Positions 37,311-52,436 of a DNA stretch of 64,000 bases are shown here, in pieces. The position numbers and the translations under genes were made by a program. The DNA lies in NCBI RefSeq assembly GCF_900324465.2, contig NC_046626.1, positions 6,903,459-6,967,458 on the forward strand. Reading direction: 5' to 3'. Each line of letters starts with the position of its first letter. Position 1 is the first letter of the stretch. The notes beneath the pieces were generated by a model. It had not been told where the DNA came from. It did not search any database and worked only from the letters and a program-made list of their open reading frames with translations. The DNA is from Anabas testudineus. Taxonomy: Eukaryota; Chordata; Actinopteri; Anabantiformes; Anabantidae.

Positions 37311-40300
37311 TCAATGAGGCCGGCTGCTGGATTCGGAGGTCCGTCGCTGACGTGGAGTGCTATGGCCGTTCACGCAGCCATTATGCCGCTTGTTCAGCCC
37401 GCCATTCAGAATGTCTTGGATGTGCTGTACTATCAAGTTGATGGCCACTGTAGGAAGAAGAGCAGTTAGTAATGTGGAACACAAGTATTTAGCATTGCAC
37501 TCAAAAAGCTGTCAACTTCTCTGCCTTTTTTTTTCCCCTTTTAAAAACATACAGCTTTCCATATATGCAGCAGTATTTGCCAAAGACCTCTGTGGTGTTT
37601 AACACAACATCCAAGTAAGGCTTCAAGGGAACTGCTCCCAATGTTCGACCAACACAAATCCAGTGTCTGCTCTATTTAATCAAGTGGGGTCTTACCAAGG
37701 TTATCTGCTCCTCGTGGAATAATCACATCTGCATACTTCTTTGTCTAGAAGAGGTAAAGAGAAGGTCAAACAATGCACAGGTTATCAGACAGACAATATA
37801 ACCGGACAGATACTCTATACAAGTTAAAGATTATACAATGTCCAATAGGTAAAAATTATACTCTAATTATTATATTATAGTATAATTTACATTTATATTT
37901 AGATTAGATACTCTAAATATAAATGTAAAGGGTCTGAAACACTCAGTTACTCATTTCATGATATCTTTAATACCCCTAATACACAACAAGCAACATGCAT
38001 TTTACTGTCAATATGTCTATCATGAGCTAAATCTGGTATACAATAGTATACCAGATTTATATAGTCAAATCAATTGTTTTGACCATCATGGTGTTTCAGG
38101 CATGTGATGTAGGTTAGGAATGTCACTTGCCGGTAAGCAGAACTCCTCAAAGGCTGGTTTCACGAAGGTGATGTACTGAGTCAGCACCTGCTCCAGTTCA
38201 CGGCCACGCTCACTGATGTCCCTTAGAACTGGAACATAGAAAGCCCACACACAAAACTGATTAATACAAACCAATAAACAAGTCCTGTAAAGAGAACACT
38301 CACTCACTCACTGACGGACAGACGGACAGACAGACAGACGGACGCACGCACGCACGCACACACCTCGGCGTGAGAGCCTTGTGTCTGGGTCTGTGTCGAC
38401 AAACAGCTTCATCTGGAACAAATCTCTGATTTCCTGTGAGTAGAACATGAGGATACCCTCAAACAGGACCACATCAGCCGGATACACTGTAACAAACTCT
38501 TGTTTCCTGGAATGACAGACACAAACGTTTCTTTATTCCTGTTGATGACTGTATTCAAATATTATAATTTTGCAATCAAGTGATGAATCAAACATAAAAA
38601 CTGTGATTGTAATGTCTACTCTGAAGGAACACAATGATTGGTGCTGGCCAAACATCAACTGTAACATGCAAAAGACACTCACCTGGAATGAGTGACAAAG
38701 TCATAAACTGGGATCTGCACAGTCTCCCCCTGCAGGATGTTTCTGAGTGTTTGCATGATCAACTCACTGTCAAAGGCATCTGAGGAAAAGGAAAAGCAGA
38801 GTGGTGATCTTCACGCCAGTTATACCAATGTAGCCTTCACCCAGCGACACGTGGGACACCCCCCACACTGCACACTGAAGTAACCCAGGAATCCCTTTTG
38901 AGTAACAGGTGTTGGGTTCAGTCTGAGCTACAGAGTGGCTGCCTCTGAGAAAGGCCTGCTGACTGTGGGGATTTAAAATCGACTGAGAAGGAAGCAGGAG
39001 CAAGCGGGGGCAAAGATAGACTCCAAAAGTGGACGCTTCTGCCAAGAACACTGGGAAAATGATCAATGTGGCTGCAAAGCATGCTGCTTAACACAAGCCC
39101 ACAAGCCAGTTTTAAACACGTTTAGGTTCTGCACTAAAATAGCATGTTGAGTTATTCAACAAAATTATTGCATCCATTTACACATATGACATGCATACCT
39201 GGATGATCAAAGTTGAACTGGCCCTTTTGTGCTTTGGCCTTCTGCTCCGGAGTCAGCACCTTGTAGAAGCTGTCCTGGCTCAGGATGACCACCTGCCGCT
39301 GGTGATGGTCTATCTTGTTCTGCCCAAGCAGCTCCATGATCTTCTCACATACAGACGACTGCAGAAACACATCAAACTGCAACTTTACCAACTGTCAATG
39401 GAATCGGACGATGTGAAAGCACCGAAATGACAACTAGTTGCAATTCAGCCAACAGGAAACATGCAGTCACATTTTACTCAAAGATTAGAGTTGGGTGAGT
39501 AAATTCCCACCCTGTATGAGGTCAACTACCACAACCATAGGTGAGAACTGCACTGACCCAACACATTTGTACTCACTGACCTCAACTAAATGAATCTCAT
39601 ATCCAGTGCTGAATGAGCATTCTCCAGCTGCCTAAGCCTCTGCCCCTTTTGTATTCATGCAATTGTGCTACAATGAATCTGGACGCCCCCACTTGGGGGT
39701 ATGAGGTTGAGTCAACATGCTCAAATGCAGCATTGTGGTTAAAGAGGCCTTCTGATGATATCTGAACACATAATATATCCAAACTAAATCTACTGGGCAG
39801 GTGGTTGTGAGTGGAGTTAAAATTAATCACTCATAATAAAAGGTGGGGGGTCCTGCGCCCAGGACAGCAGTCACAGACTTCTCAAGTAAAACTCGTCCAG
39901 CAGGTGAAGGGGTTGATCAGGCAAAACACCGTCTCTGTGTAACAGTGTTGATATCTGGGACAAAGTTAAGAAAGAAAGGCCAGTTTCGCCCTCATGTCTA
40001 TTTCTGTGATGTACCTACTACCCACACGTCAGTACAGAGTGAAAGAACATCAACGTGATCAACACCTCCAAGATGAAAATCGTCATGATTACAGCTCTTC
40101 CCAGAAAGCTGTTCACGTCAGCTCGAGTCTCTGGATTTTATTGTGGCTTCATTTACCAATCGCAAAATATCCTAGATTATATAACAAAGAACTGTCTTGG
40201 AAAATATCCCCGCGTCGCCTGAGTCATTTCTCTAGAACAAGACGTGAATCAGATTTGTCGTTTGTTTAGCACCGTCCACGAAGAGGCAATAAATGTTTGG

Positions 40301-41158
40301 TAAAATAAAGGCTGGTTTCTGTTTGAACAACGATCTTTTAATTATTAGCTACGGCAGCTTGGTTTATTGTAGTATTGCATATAAGCACACGCAGAACAAA
40401 GACACGTCTGCACTGTGCAGTAATCTTTCGGGCTCTTATTTTCCCGCTGGCGCCAGTGATTGTTATCGTTCCTACACCAACATGTGGGTTAACTAACGTT
40501 ATTTAACGTCATCGGTTATCCCGGGTCACCCGCTCTAAAAATAGACCTTAATTATCATATAACGGGTTTAATTTACTAACTCGTAACTGAGTTAACATCA
40601 GTGATAATCGAGATTTGACAGACGGGAAAGAGACGTGGTTCACATTGTTTACAAACACAGTTTAGCTAGCACTAGCTATTGTCTTGAACACCCTGCACTG
40701 CTAGCATGTGATGGAATTTAGCTAGGCGGCTAAATAAGCTAACATATGGGATTCCACGTAGTCTAAAGGTAGTCTGTCTCGCTAACGACTGGTAAGACAA
40801 ACGAAATCAAACATTCAGCTGAACAAACACAAAGATAAGTTCAACATGCGGTGGACAAGCGCTATAAGTAAAATACATGTGAACCGGGTGGTAGTACAGA
40901 TGATCCAGCTGTCAATCAAGTCACAATGCTGCGTCGCTGAAGCCACGCGGTCAACTAGCACCGGGTGGCAGAGCAATGCCGAGCTGTGATTTAGCTCCAA
41001 ATGTAAACATGGCAATTCGTATAAACGTCAAAATAACTAGCTACGGTGCCAACCTTGCCACTGGCAGTGCCTCCGGAGACACCGATAAGGAAGGGTTGTC
41101 GAGTAACGTCGCTGTTTTGATCGGAGTCCCTAAGATGTGCCTCACTATCCCCGGCCAT
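37311..41158 (-). CDS. uck2: Uridine-cytidine kinase 2
   Basis: Phosphorylates uridine and cytidine to UMP and CMP in pyrimidine salvage; cytosolic tetramer. Coding exons, 5' to 3': 41054-41158, 39199-39358, 38683-38779, 38364-38506, 38131-38228, 37696-37744, 37311-37447. Total 789 nt, 262 aa (human about 261). Landmarks: P-loop [11 protein letters not shown] (about residues 26-36, split by the first intron), the nucleoside-binding segment [39 protein letters not shown], and the arginine-rich lid [15 protein letters not shown]. The C-terminus ends SESSSRPH as in vertebrate UCK2. The intron after exon 5 starts with GC (GCAAGT) instead of GT; codon phase on both sides demands this. The gene is divergent from aldh9a1. 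Confidence 0.97.
37745..38130 (-). other. uck2: GC-AG intron of uck2 with two perfect inverted repeats
   Basis: A 386-bp intron. The donor reads CTTACCG/GCAAGT and the acceptor TCTAG/ACAAAG, both on the minus strand. It contains an 18-bp perfect stem with an 8-nt loop (37886-37903 and 37912-37929) and a 14-bp perfect stem with a 4-nt loop (38028-38041 and 38046-38059). Confidence 0.85.
38311..38363. repeat. Tetranucleotide tracts abutting a uck2 splice donor
   Basis: ACGG/ACAG units followed by (ACGC)n and ACAC fill about 50 bp of the 135-bp uck2 intron 4 and run right up to the donor of exon 4 at 38363. Confidence 0.85.
39359..41053. other. uck2 intron 1, 1.7 kb, no gene seen
   Basis: Separates the two halves of the P-loop coding sequence. 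No repeat family or open frame was recognised. Confidence 0.6.
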
Positions 41159-41797
41159 ACTTGCAATGTGCAGTCCGAGCTGTGGTGCTGGAAGATCATT
41201 GTGGCGGAGCTCCTCCCACAACACCACTGTCAGGTTTAGAAACTCGCAATTACTATTTTATTTACACTATATTAGGCACTTTTATTTGTCAACATAACAA
41301 CATTTTAATATACACGTATTTTGTATTCAATTATTAATTTGTAAATAGTAACTTGATGTGATTGGCAGTAAAACGATCCAATCGTCTGTTACGTTTTGCA
41401 ATCGTCAGCAACGTTGCCCCGCCTCCCGGTTGACCCTCTGCAAAATGATGTAAAGTTCAGCAAACATTTTGTTAAAACAGTATAAAGTTCAGCCAACATT
41501 ATATCAACAGATGGGTTTAGATTTTTTCAAAGTCGCATGTAATGTCCAGACTCTTCTAGGTAAGTGTATTACCAACACTCAAATACACAGCAGTTCAAAT
41601 AGCTTAAGAGTTAAATGACAGTGGAGGAAAATGAGCTTCGCTAGCCTGTGGTCGTGTAAAGTCACACTGTGGTTTTCTAAAATGCCGGTTTTGCTTTAAT
41701 TAAGTTTGGTGTTGGTGCACAGACTGTGTATGAATGCATGGCTTTAACCTGCATAAAACATCATTTGCAGGTATCGCAGAAACGGCTCACTTTGACC
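41159..41797. promoter_or_regulatory. Divergent promoter region between uck2 and aldh9a1
   Basis: The two start codons are 639 bp apart in opposite directions. Seen in it: ATTGG at 41361-41365 (a CCAAT box on the minus strand) and CCAAT at 41378-41382 on the plus strand, a 20-bp-period imperfect duplication starting with CAATCGTC (41379 and 41399), and a GC box GCCCCGCCTCCC (about 41416-41427). No TATA box. A consensus donor (GTAAGT at 41560) and an acceptor at 41770 suggest a noncoding first aldh9a1 exon ending at 41559. Promoter function is inferred from position. Confidence 0.65.
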
Positions 41798-45402
<3,605 letters not shown>

Positions 45403-45511
45403 GAAACACATCTAAGAGAGAACTAGAGACCAATGCAGATGGTCTGGACTTTTGTCCCTCAGGGGAAAACTTACACTAAGTGCACAAAGAATTGGAGGAA
45501 ATTTTAACACA

Positions 45512-45517
45512 AATAAA
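45512..45517 (+). terminator. aldh9a1: Polyadenylation signal of aldh9a1
   Basis: AATAAA 110 bp after the stop codon. The following 430 bp up to the hormad1 stop is AT-rich, with no gene. Confidence 0.65.
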
Positions 45518-45949
45518 GTAAATCCGAGGCGGTAATTAAGCAATTTAAATTGAAATTTGAAAAAAACATTAAAGTTTAAATCAGTTACTGATTTCAGCTA
45601 CTTCTGTGCTTATGATTTCCTTTTTGTGATTCATGAGTTGCACTGCAGCTATTTAGCCATGCTGCATAGATTACAATCAACCCCTATATAATGAATAATA
45701 CAATATATAACAATATATATTTTAATACACAAAAAAATGAAGCTCTTTTGAACACTGTATTGATTTAATTTACCTAGATGTGCACTACATGTTAACTGTT
45801 TGTACAATGTTTAAAGTGGAACTATGACAGCAACATTTGGCTTTTGTTGTTGGAGTGAATAATAAAGGGAACCTGTAAACCTTGTAAATAACACAATAAA
45901 ATGAAGAGCTTCCTATTTGTGTTTGCAGACCGAGCACTTGTCCTGTTGA

Positions 45950-48259
45950 CTAAATTCTTCTTCTCTTCTTTACCACATTTTTGGCAGCTGCATGTCTCTA
46001 AAATATAGACAAAAATGTAACCAAGGCCAGTTTCCATTAACCCTGATTATAATTAATAAGAAGACCTAATATATTTCTGCAACCTGTGTACTTTACTTTA
46101 AACATATTTACCTTTGCTACAGGTCTTGCAGGTTTTTTAGGTATCTTGAATTGTGCAGACTCTGTGTGAAGGAAAGTCAACATTGTATACCTTTACTAGA
46201 TTAATTTAATTTTTGCAATAGAAGAAGCATGTAGACTTACCATCTTCAGAAGGCAGATCGTCCTTGTCATAGATTTTCTTATGAGGAGTCTGATCAGGAT
46301 TGTGACCCAAACAGAAAACGTATGTTGTCAGATACTATAATAAAACTGAAATCCACTACTTAAATGATCCTTTCTGGACCCACCTTGATTGCTTTTCTCT
46401 CTGGAGGATTTCTTTGAGACACCTGCTTGATCTCCCTAAGGTGGTTTTCTTCCTGAAGCTTGTCCAGTCTGCCTTGTTCGGCTGACACACGAACTCTCAA
46501 GCTGTGGAAGGCTGTATGCACCTCTCCCACTTTGAAGTGCACAGCCATGCCTTCAAACCACAAGGTGTCACATTCACCCTCCTTGAAGCCCGGTGGCTGG
46601 TAATCAGCGGGGGTGACTTTGAAAAGAGAGCAGGATGAGATGTTTTCACTATTCAAATAATTAAACTTGATTCTCAACTGATTCTCTGAGACTATGCTCG
46701 TGCCTCTTACTGTCATCATAATAGTACAACTTCATGGTGAGGTAGACATTGTTGGGAAGGTCGTCCAGATTCTGCATAAGCAGGAAGAGCTTCCTGATGA
46801 GCAGCACAGAGGCTCTCTTGGTGTCTTCCAATGTCACCTGCATCTCTATGTCGTTATTCCTATGATTTCATGAAGGTTATGTCAGCATCAACTCACCTGT
46901 GCATGCCCTATGTACAGGATGTGATAAATTCAACTGTTGTATCTCCAGCCAAACCTGAGTATGTCCATCTCTGGTCCCTTCTCAGTGTATTTGAACTTAA
47001 ACTGGTAGGATTCAATAATGCACTGAAAAATGTAAAAATGTAATGTTTATGGTCTATTTTACAAATGCCCCTGTGTTACTGTGTGTCCTTACATAATCTT
47101 AACATATATTGTTTTAATGAGATAGAACTTACATTAGGCTGATCTGGATTGGTGTAGACCTAGATCGTAATAGCATACAGAAAATATTTACAAATCTTGT
47201 CTTCATAGGCAAATAAAAAGCTTTACATGTTGACTTCACTTACCCCAATGAACACAATCTGGAGCTGTTAAAATGAAAGCAATGAACAATAATACAATTA
47301 GTGCCAGTATTAATTAAAATGGCATAGCAGAAGAAATACTACAAATTCAAAATATTCAAAGATGCATTAACTTACATACTGCTTCTCTAATGCATCAAAG
47401 CATCCCATCATCCTGGAACAGATAAGATCGTATAGCATGCAAACTAAACTCAGTTAGGGCAGGAAATTATTCACAGACAGCAGGAAATAATTTCCCCTAA
47501 ATGTGTCTGGTTTGACTTCTGGGACTGAGCCTAGAAATAAAATACAGGCATGCATGCTGGTACTATTAAAGTAGGAATATCATAATTACCATTTCACAAT
47601 TTTACTGGGACCAGGGGAACTGCAGTCTTCACGCAAAACTTTGATGCACAAATCTGGTGAAATTGGAGACAAGGAATGACAGAAAACCAGCAGAAACCAT
47701 TAACATGTTTTTACTCTTTGACAATCATTAATCTAATGTAAAGCAGCTATAATTTCTCATTGTCTCATTGTCATTGTCAAATGTGCAAATCAAATAAATG
47801 CATGATATTACAAAAATGTACATCATTACTGTGGTGTTTTGTGTTCACCTTCCAGATATCTGGATCTGTAAGCATCCTCCGGGAAAATCCCTCTGAGATA
47901 AGTGATGGAGGAGACGGCCACAGCCATCATTCTCTTGACAAAGACGAGGGACTCTTGCTTGGTTTTTAAGTTGTTCAGAAATAATCCTGTCCACTTTAAA
48001 ATTTAAGCAAACACGTTGTAGTAAGAATTAAAAAACCCAGTTCGAGTTACTGTATTTTTGACTTCATGACCACACGATGGCGCAATTCGCCCCGCTAAGT
48101 TAGGTCAACTAAAGACCCCCACGGGACAGAAATGTCACAGTAAACAGTATAAAATGTAAATAACGCTGTAATAATATTATATTTAACCAGTACGTGGGCA
48201 CTTCACACCTCAGCCGTCTCCTCTTTGTTCTTCCTGATGCACATCTTCCCAGCAGCCAT
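45950..48259 (-). CDS. hormad1: HORMA domain-containing protein 1 (meiotic chromosome axis)
   Basis: Meiotic axis protein of the Hop1/HORMAD family, acting in synapsis surveillance and double-strand-break formation. Coding exons, 5' to 3': 48209-48259, 47849-47993, 47590-47653, 47376-47412, 47244-47264, 47133-47159, 46955-47022, 46711-46859, 46384-46616, 46241-46289, 46112-46161, 45950-45997. Sum 942 nt, 313 aa (human about 394). Landmarks: [87 protein letters not shown]. Two exons are only 21 and 27 nt. The C-terminal tail is short, lacks most of the acidic linker I recall from mammals, and ends in a basic KKRRRI. Exon 1 is the least sure part: it is chosen because GAG/TGG keeps frame, but its donor (GTGTGA) is weak. 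Confidence 0.93.
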
Positions 48260-49226
48260 GTTCCTGTTGCTGGGGGGAGCTTGCTAACGTGGCTAATGCT
48301 AACGAATAGCTACACTAACAATACTTAACTTAATATTTGATCCGTTAAATACGGAACTGCAACAATACGATTATTTTGCCTATGAAAATATTGCTATATT
48401 ACTATTTCACCATTCAGGTTCGGATGAAGTTACTGAGAAGTTAGTTCCTCAAACAGCAGCTAAGACCTGACTAATACTAGCTTGTGGTTCAGTGTTTCCC
48501 GCCTGAAGCAGCTCCTCCGTCGGTCTCCAGGACATGACGGAAACATCATGTCTGTCCAGGACTGGTTCATTTGTTTGGGTTTTTAAAAACTTCTGTTCAA
48601 CCACAACTTGCAACTAGCTTTTTTTTTATTTATTTATTTATTACTTTTGTCAATTTCAAGTTAATTTATCTACTTTGTGGGTTTTTCTATCTTTAGGGGA
48701 AGGGTGCCATATTATTTATGTGTATATACTGTACATAACAATACAGTACACTGTGTATATGTACAAAATAGTACACTATACTCAGTATTATACAGGCCAC
48801 TGTACATGAGGATAATACATTATATGTGTGTATAAATACACGATGGGCAGACATGTAACTATGAGCGCTCATATTTAAAAGGACAAAATCATTTTTTTAA
48901 GACATTACAAGATGTTTCCTCAGTTTAATTCATAGAAGTGTATGTATTCCACTGCCAGGTTATTACATAAAGTGTATGTATTTAATCAAGTCAAATGCCT
49001 GATGAATGTGGAGTTCTCCAACCACTCAGCCTCCGTCGCCAGCTCTACGCAGTTTCAGCAGCGAGCTTGTACTAACTTTAATAATGGCTTTGTTTGATTT
49101 AGGTTTGCCTGTAAGCCAGGAGCCAGCATGCAGGACAAAGCACCCTGACACTAAAACAGGACGGACAACTTTCACATGTTATTTAAAGCATTTGAAGCAA
49201 AGGTGTTCTTTGAAATATATTTTTTT
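48260..49226. other. hormad1 promoter side and prdx1 3' flank
   Basis: No gene recognised. The first 250 bp upstream of hormad1 hold an E2F-like site (48495-48503). The rest is AT-rich. A plus-strand open frame at 49006-49302 resembles nothing known to me. Confidence 0.5.
48495..48503. promoter_or_regulatory. hormad1: E2F/E2F6-type site TTTCCCGCC upstream of hormad1
   Basis: It matches the E2F consensus TTTSSCGC and lies about 240 bp upstream of the hormad1 start codon. E2F6-containing repressor complexes are known to silence germline genes in soma. Use of this site is inferred. Confidence 0.4.
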
Positions 49227-49232
49227 TTTATT
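49227..49232 (-). terminator. prdx1: Candidate polyadenylation signal of prdx1
   Basis: AATAAA on the minus strand about 360 bp after the prdx1 stop, within a T-rich run, so it could be chance. Confidence 0.4.
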
Positions 49233-49594
49233 TGATGAAAGAGCATTTGTTGTTCATAGCTTAAAAAAAAAAGTAGAGGTGTTTGTGTTTTCATTCCAAT
49301 AAACATGTTTGTCAGGTCCTTTGTATGTAACAAGAAACGACACCATAAAACAGCTCAGTAGGACAGGTGACACTAGCATACATCATCACCACAGATTTAC
49401 AGATATATTTTGGTCACATGTGCTTTTCGATCTACAGACAATAGAACACACACACACACAGTAAGTCGACTACAAAGACTGTCTGACCCCCCCCCCTCCA
49501 CAGGCACAGTGGCTGACTTAAATATTGTTCTCTGGAAATGTAATCTCTAAATGAAATCTCCTATAGCAGACAGCAGACTCTGGCCTTGAGGTTA

Positions 49595-51540
49595 TTAATG
49601 CTTGGAGAAGAAGTCTTTGCTCTTCTGGACGTCAGGCTTGATGGTGTCACTTCCTGGTTTCCAGCCGGCTGGGCAGACTGAAAAGAAGGTTGTTATGAGT
49701 ATTGGACTATGGATCAAAAGATGTATGCCAGTATAACCCAAATATACATTATATAATATAATCCTTTCCACTTGAAGGATCAAAAGTTTGGTTGCATAAT
49801 ACATTTTTCTGGGATAGGACATGCTCTATGTATTGCTCTGCTTTAAGTTTAAAATAATTTCTCAGCTTGTTGTAAAGTTTATATGAACCTCTACACTGAT
49901 AAGAGCACCAACCTTTGAATTTGAATAGGCCTTTCTGCTCTTTGTTCTCTGTACCTTATGTAACACTAATTCATCACAATTGGCCAATAGTCATTTTGGA
50001 TGTGTACTGTGGTTAGTAAGCCAAGAGTTAAATGAATAATCTGAGTATAACTGGGCCTCAGAGACTTTCACTCAAGCAACTGCCTATTAACTGTATGGTA
50101 ATCTTTAATAATTAACACATGTATGCAACAACAGGAAACTGTAAAAAATAGATAAAATTAGAGTGCCATAGAGCTGCAGCAGTCACCTACCTTCTCCATG
50201 CTTGTCAGTGAACTGAAATGCTTGGACCAAACGCAAGGTCTCCTCAACAGACCGTCCAACCGGGAGGTCGTTGATGGTGATCTGTCTCAGGATGCCCTTG
50301 TCATCAATAATGAACAGACCCCTGCGTAAATGACAATGAATAGATCATGAGTCTCCTTAAGACTTTAAGTGGGATTTATAGTCTGCCCAAACAATCCAAT
50401 AGTCACGCCCACTGAATGCCATGATTGATCTCCTGAGGTGAGGAGGCAAGACAGCACTAAGCATCTAGCTTTCGTTTATCAACCGTTATACAGACACAGT
50501 ATTTATGGCACAGCTATGTGCAGTGCTATAAAGGCCTTCCTGGAGAGACTACAAATATGTGCACATATCTTTTTTATCTTATTTTTAAACCATCACTCTC
50601 CCACCCCTCTCTAGCTTTTCATGAAGCTTTTTAGTGTAGCTATTCCAATGACTATAAATGACTTTGATTTTCAGTGTGGCGGTTCTGAGAGACTATATAA
50701 ACCAGTGAGAGAGAAAAGAGAGCATGCAGCAATGAAGTCCATGTGGTCCCATCACTGGTTGTTCAAAAAATGTTAATCTCCCTCAGGAAGCCAGAGGAAC
50801 TGCAACTAAAACAAGTTTCATTGGTTTTAATCTTCACAGTAACACAGAACGACCTGTTCAACCCACCTGTAGGCAATGCCATCATCCTCCTTCAGGACCC
50901 CGTAATCTGTAGAGATGGTGCGCCTTATATCAGATACCAGGGGAATCTTCATGGTGCCCAGACCGCCCTGTTTACGTGGTGTGTTGGTCCTTTGAGGACA
51001 CAAATATAATGTGAGGAATTTGTACAACTGAATGCACACAGTTGTGGGTGTTTAAATAATGAAGCACTGTAATTACCATGCAAAATGGGAGAAGTGTGAG
51101 TCAACAGAGGCTGCAATAACCTCACAGTCGATCTTCCTGAATTCATCAGAAGCATCACTGAAAGCAATGATCTCAGTTGGGCAAACAAAGGTGAAGTCCA
51201 GTGGATAGAAGAAAAACACAACATATTTCCCTGCAAGAAAAGGCAAAAAGAATTAGGCCACGCAGTGAGTCATGTGACAATGCGCCTACGTAATTAGAGT
51301 ATAATTAATGCCTGTCGTCAGTAGTGTAAATGAAAGAGCATTCGAGACGTTGTGGAATTGCAAAACAAAGAATCACAATTCTGAATAGAGCGCCATCAAA
51401 GCATGTCCTCTGCTCAACAGTGGCTAAGCTGTACCTCTGTAGTCTGACAGCTTCAGCTCTTTGAACTGTCCATCCGGCATCACCGCTGTGGCTGTGAAGT
51501 CCGGGGCCAGTTTTCCAATATGTGCATTTCCTGCAGCCAT
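49595..51540 (-). CDS. prdx1: Peroxiredoxin 1 (typical 2-Cys)
   Basis: Thioredoxin-dependent peroxidase that removes hydrogen peroxide and alkyl peroxides in the cytosol. Coding exons, 5' to 3': 51435-51540, 51077-51230, 50867-50989, 50191-50321, 49595-49677; 597 nt, 198 aa. Peroxidatic Cys52 in [10 protein letters not shown], resolving Cys173 in GEVCPAGW, and the GGLG motif (KQGGLGTM) are all present. Two family positions differ from human PRDX1: residue 83 is Ser (SHFSHFAW) where human has Cys, and the C-terminal YF pair is FF (KDFFSKH). A noncoding first exon probably lies at 52253-52300, with its donor GTACGT at 52252-52247. The start codon is the only Met before the conserved [10 protein letters not shown]. 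Confidence 0.97.
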
Positions 51541-52252
51541 CTTCAGTCCGCCTGAATTACAGAGGATGCAAACACTTAGTATTAAACAATGTTTTCTAAA
51601 AATGTGTGTAATACACAACACTGTATCAGACATAAAGAAGAAAACTCCACACACTTTGGCTAAACCCAGTCTGACAGCTGATGCACATCACAGTCCACTT
51701 CAATCAATCAATTTCCTGTTTTGAACTCTGTGTTAAAACACCCAGCTGTTTCACTGGCAACAACAGAAACCCACGAACCATTTCCACTTCTTCTTTAAGT
51801 TTGAATTCACAGGTGTTTCCGCATATGGATGTCTAACCTGTCCTAGTGTCAGAGCCCTTTTTTTCAGGGATTTGTCCACATGGCTAAAAAGTCAAGGTGA
51901 AACTATTGTGTGGCACGTTTCAGTATCGCTTACATAACATTAGCAACGACTGAAGTCCCATTAACAGTCTTTACACTTGAGCTGACAGCAACCTGGACGT
52001 GTTTTCTGTCGGCGTTAAAACAAACTATCACTTAGCTAAATGTCATTTTATCGCTCCTGTCGAGTACGTCTAACTTTCTCGGTTTTTCCTGAATCAACCG
52101 CAAAAAAAAAAAAAAAAGCCACTTGTTGCACTGTGATTTCAGCAACAGCGACCTAACAGAAAAACAAAAAAAATCGTGAATGAGCGCGAACCAACAATTG
52201 AAAAGACAAAAAAAAAAAACAGAGAACATTTAAAGTGTTCTGTTGCACGTAC

Positions 52253-52300
52253 CTCAGTTTTTGACCACACTAAAAATTCAACGTGACCAGAAGAAGGAGA
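52253..52300 (-). other. prdx1: Probable noncoding first exon of prdx1
   Basis: A GT donor on the minus strand at 52252 follows CTGAG, and an acceptor (TTCAG) lies at 51552, 11 bp before the start codon. The 5' end is estimated from the TATA box at 52326-52332. Confidence 0.55.
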
Positions 52301-52325
52301 GTGCAGGAGTGGCCGAGCCTGGGAC

Positions 52326-52332
52326 ATTTATA
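52326..52332 (-). promoter_or_regulatory. prdx1: TATA box of prdx1 (TATAAAT)
   Basis: The minus strand reads CAGTATAAATG, placed about 30 bp upstream of the expected transcription start. Confidence 0.55.
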
Positions 52333-52436
52333 CTGCGGCTCAGTTCTCGCGATAAGATGGATAAAACCACGCGATATCAGCCCACTTTTAAGTTGAGCGC
52401 TCCAGTGCGTCGCAGTCAGGAATCTACTATACAGCA

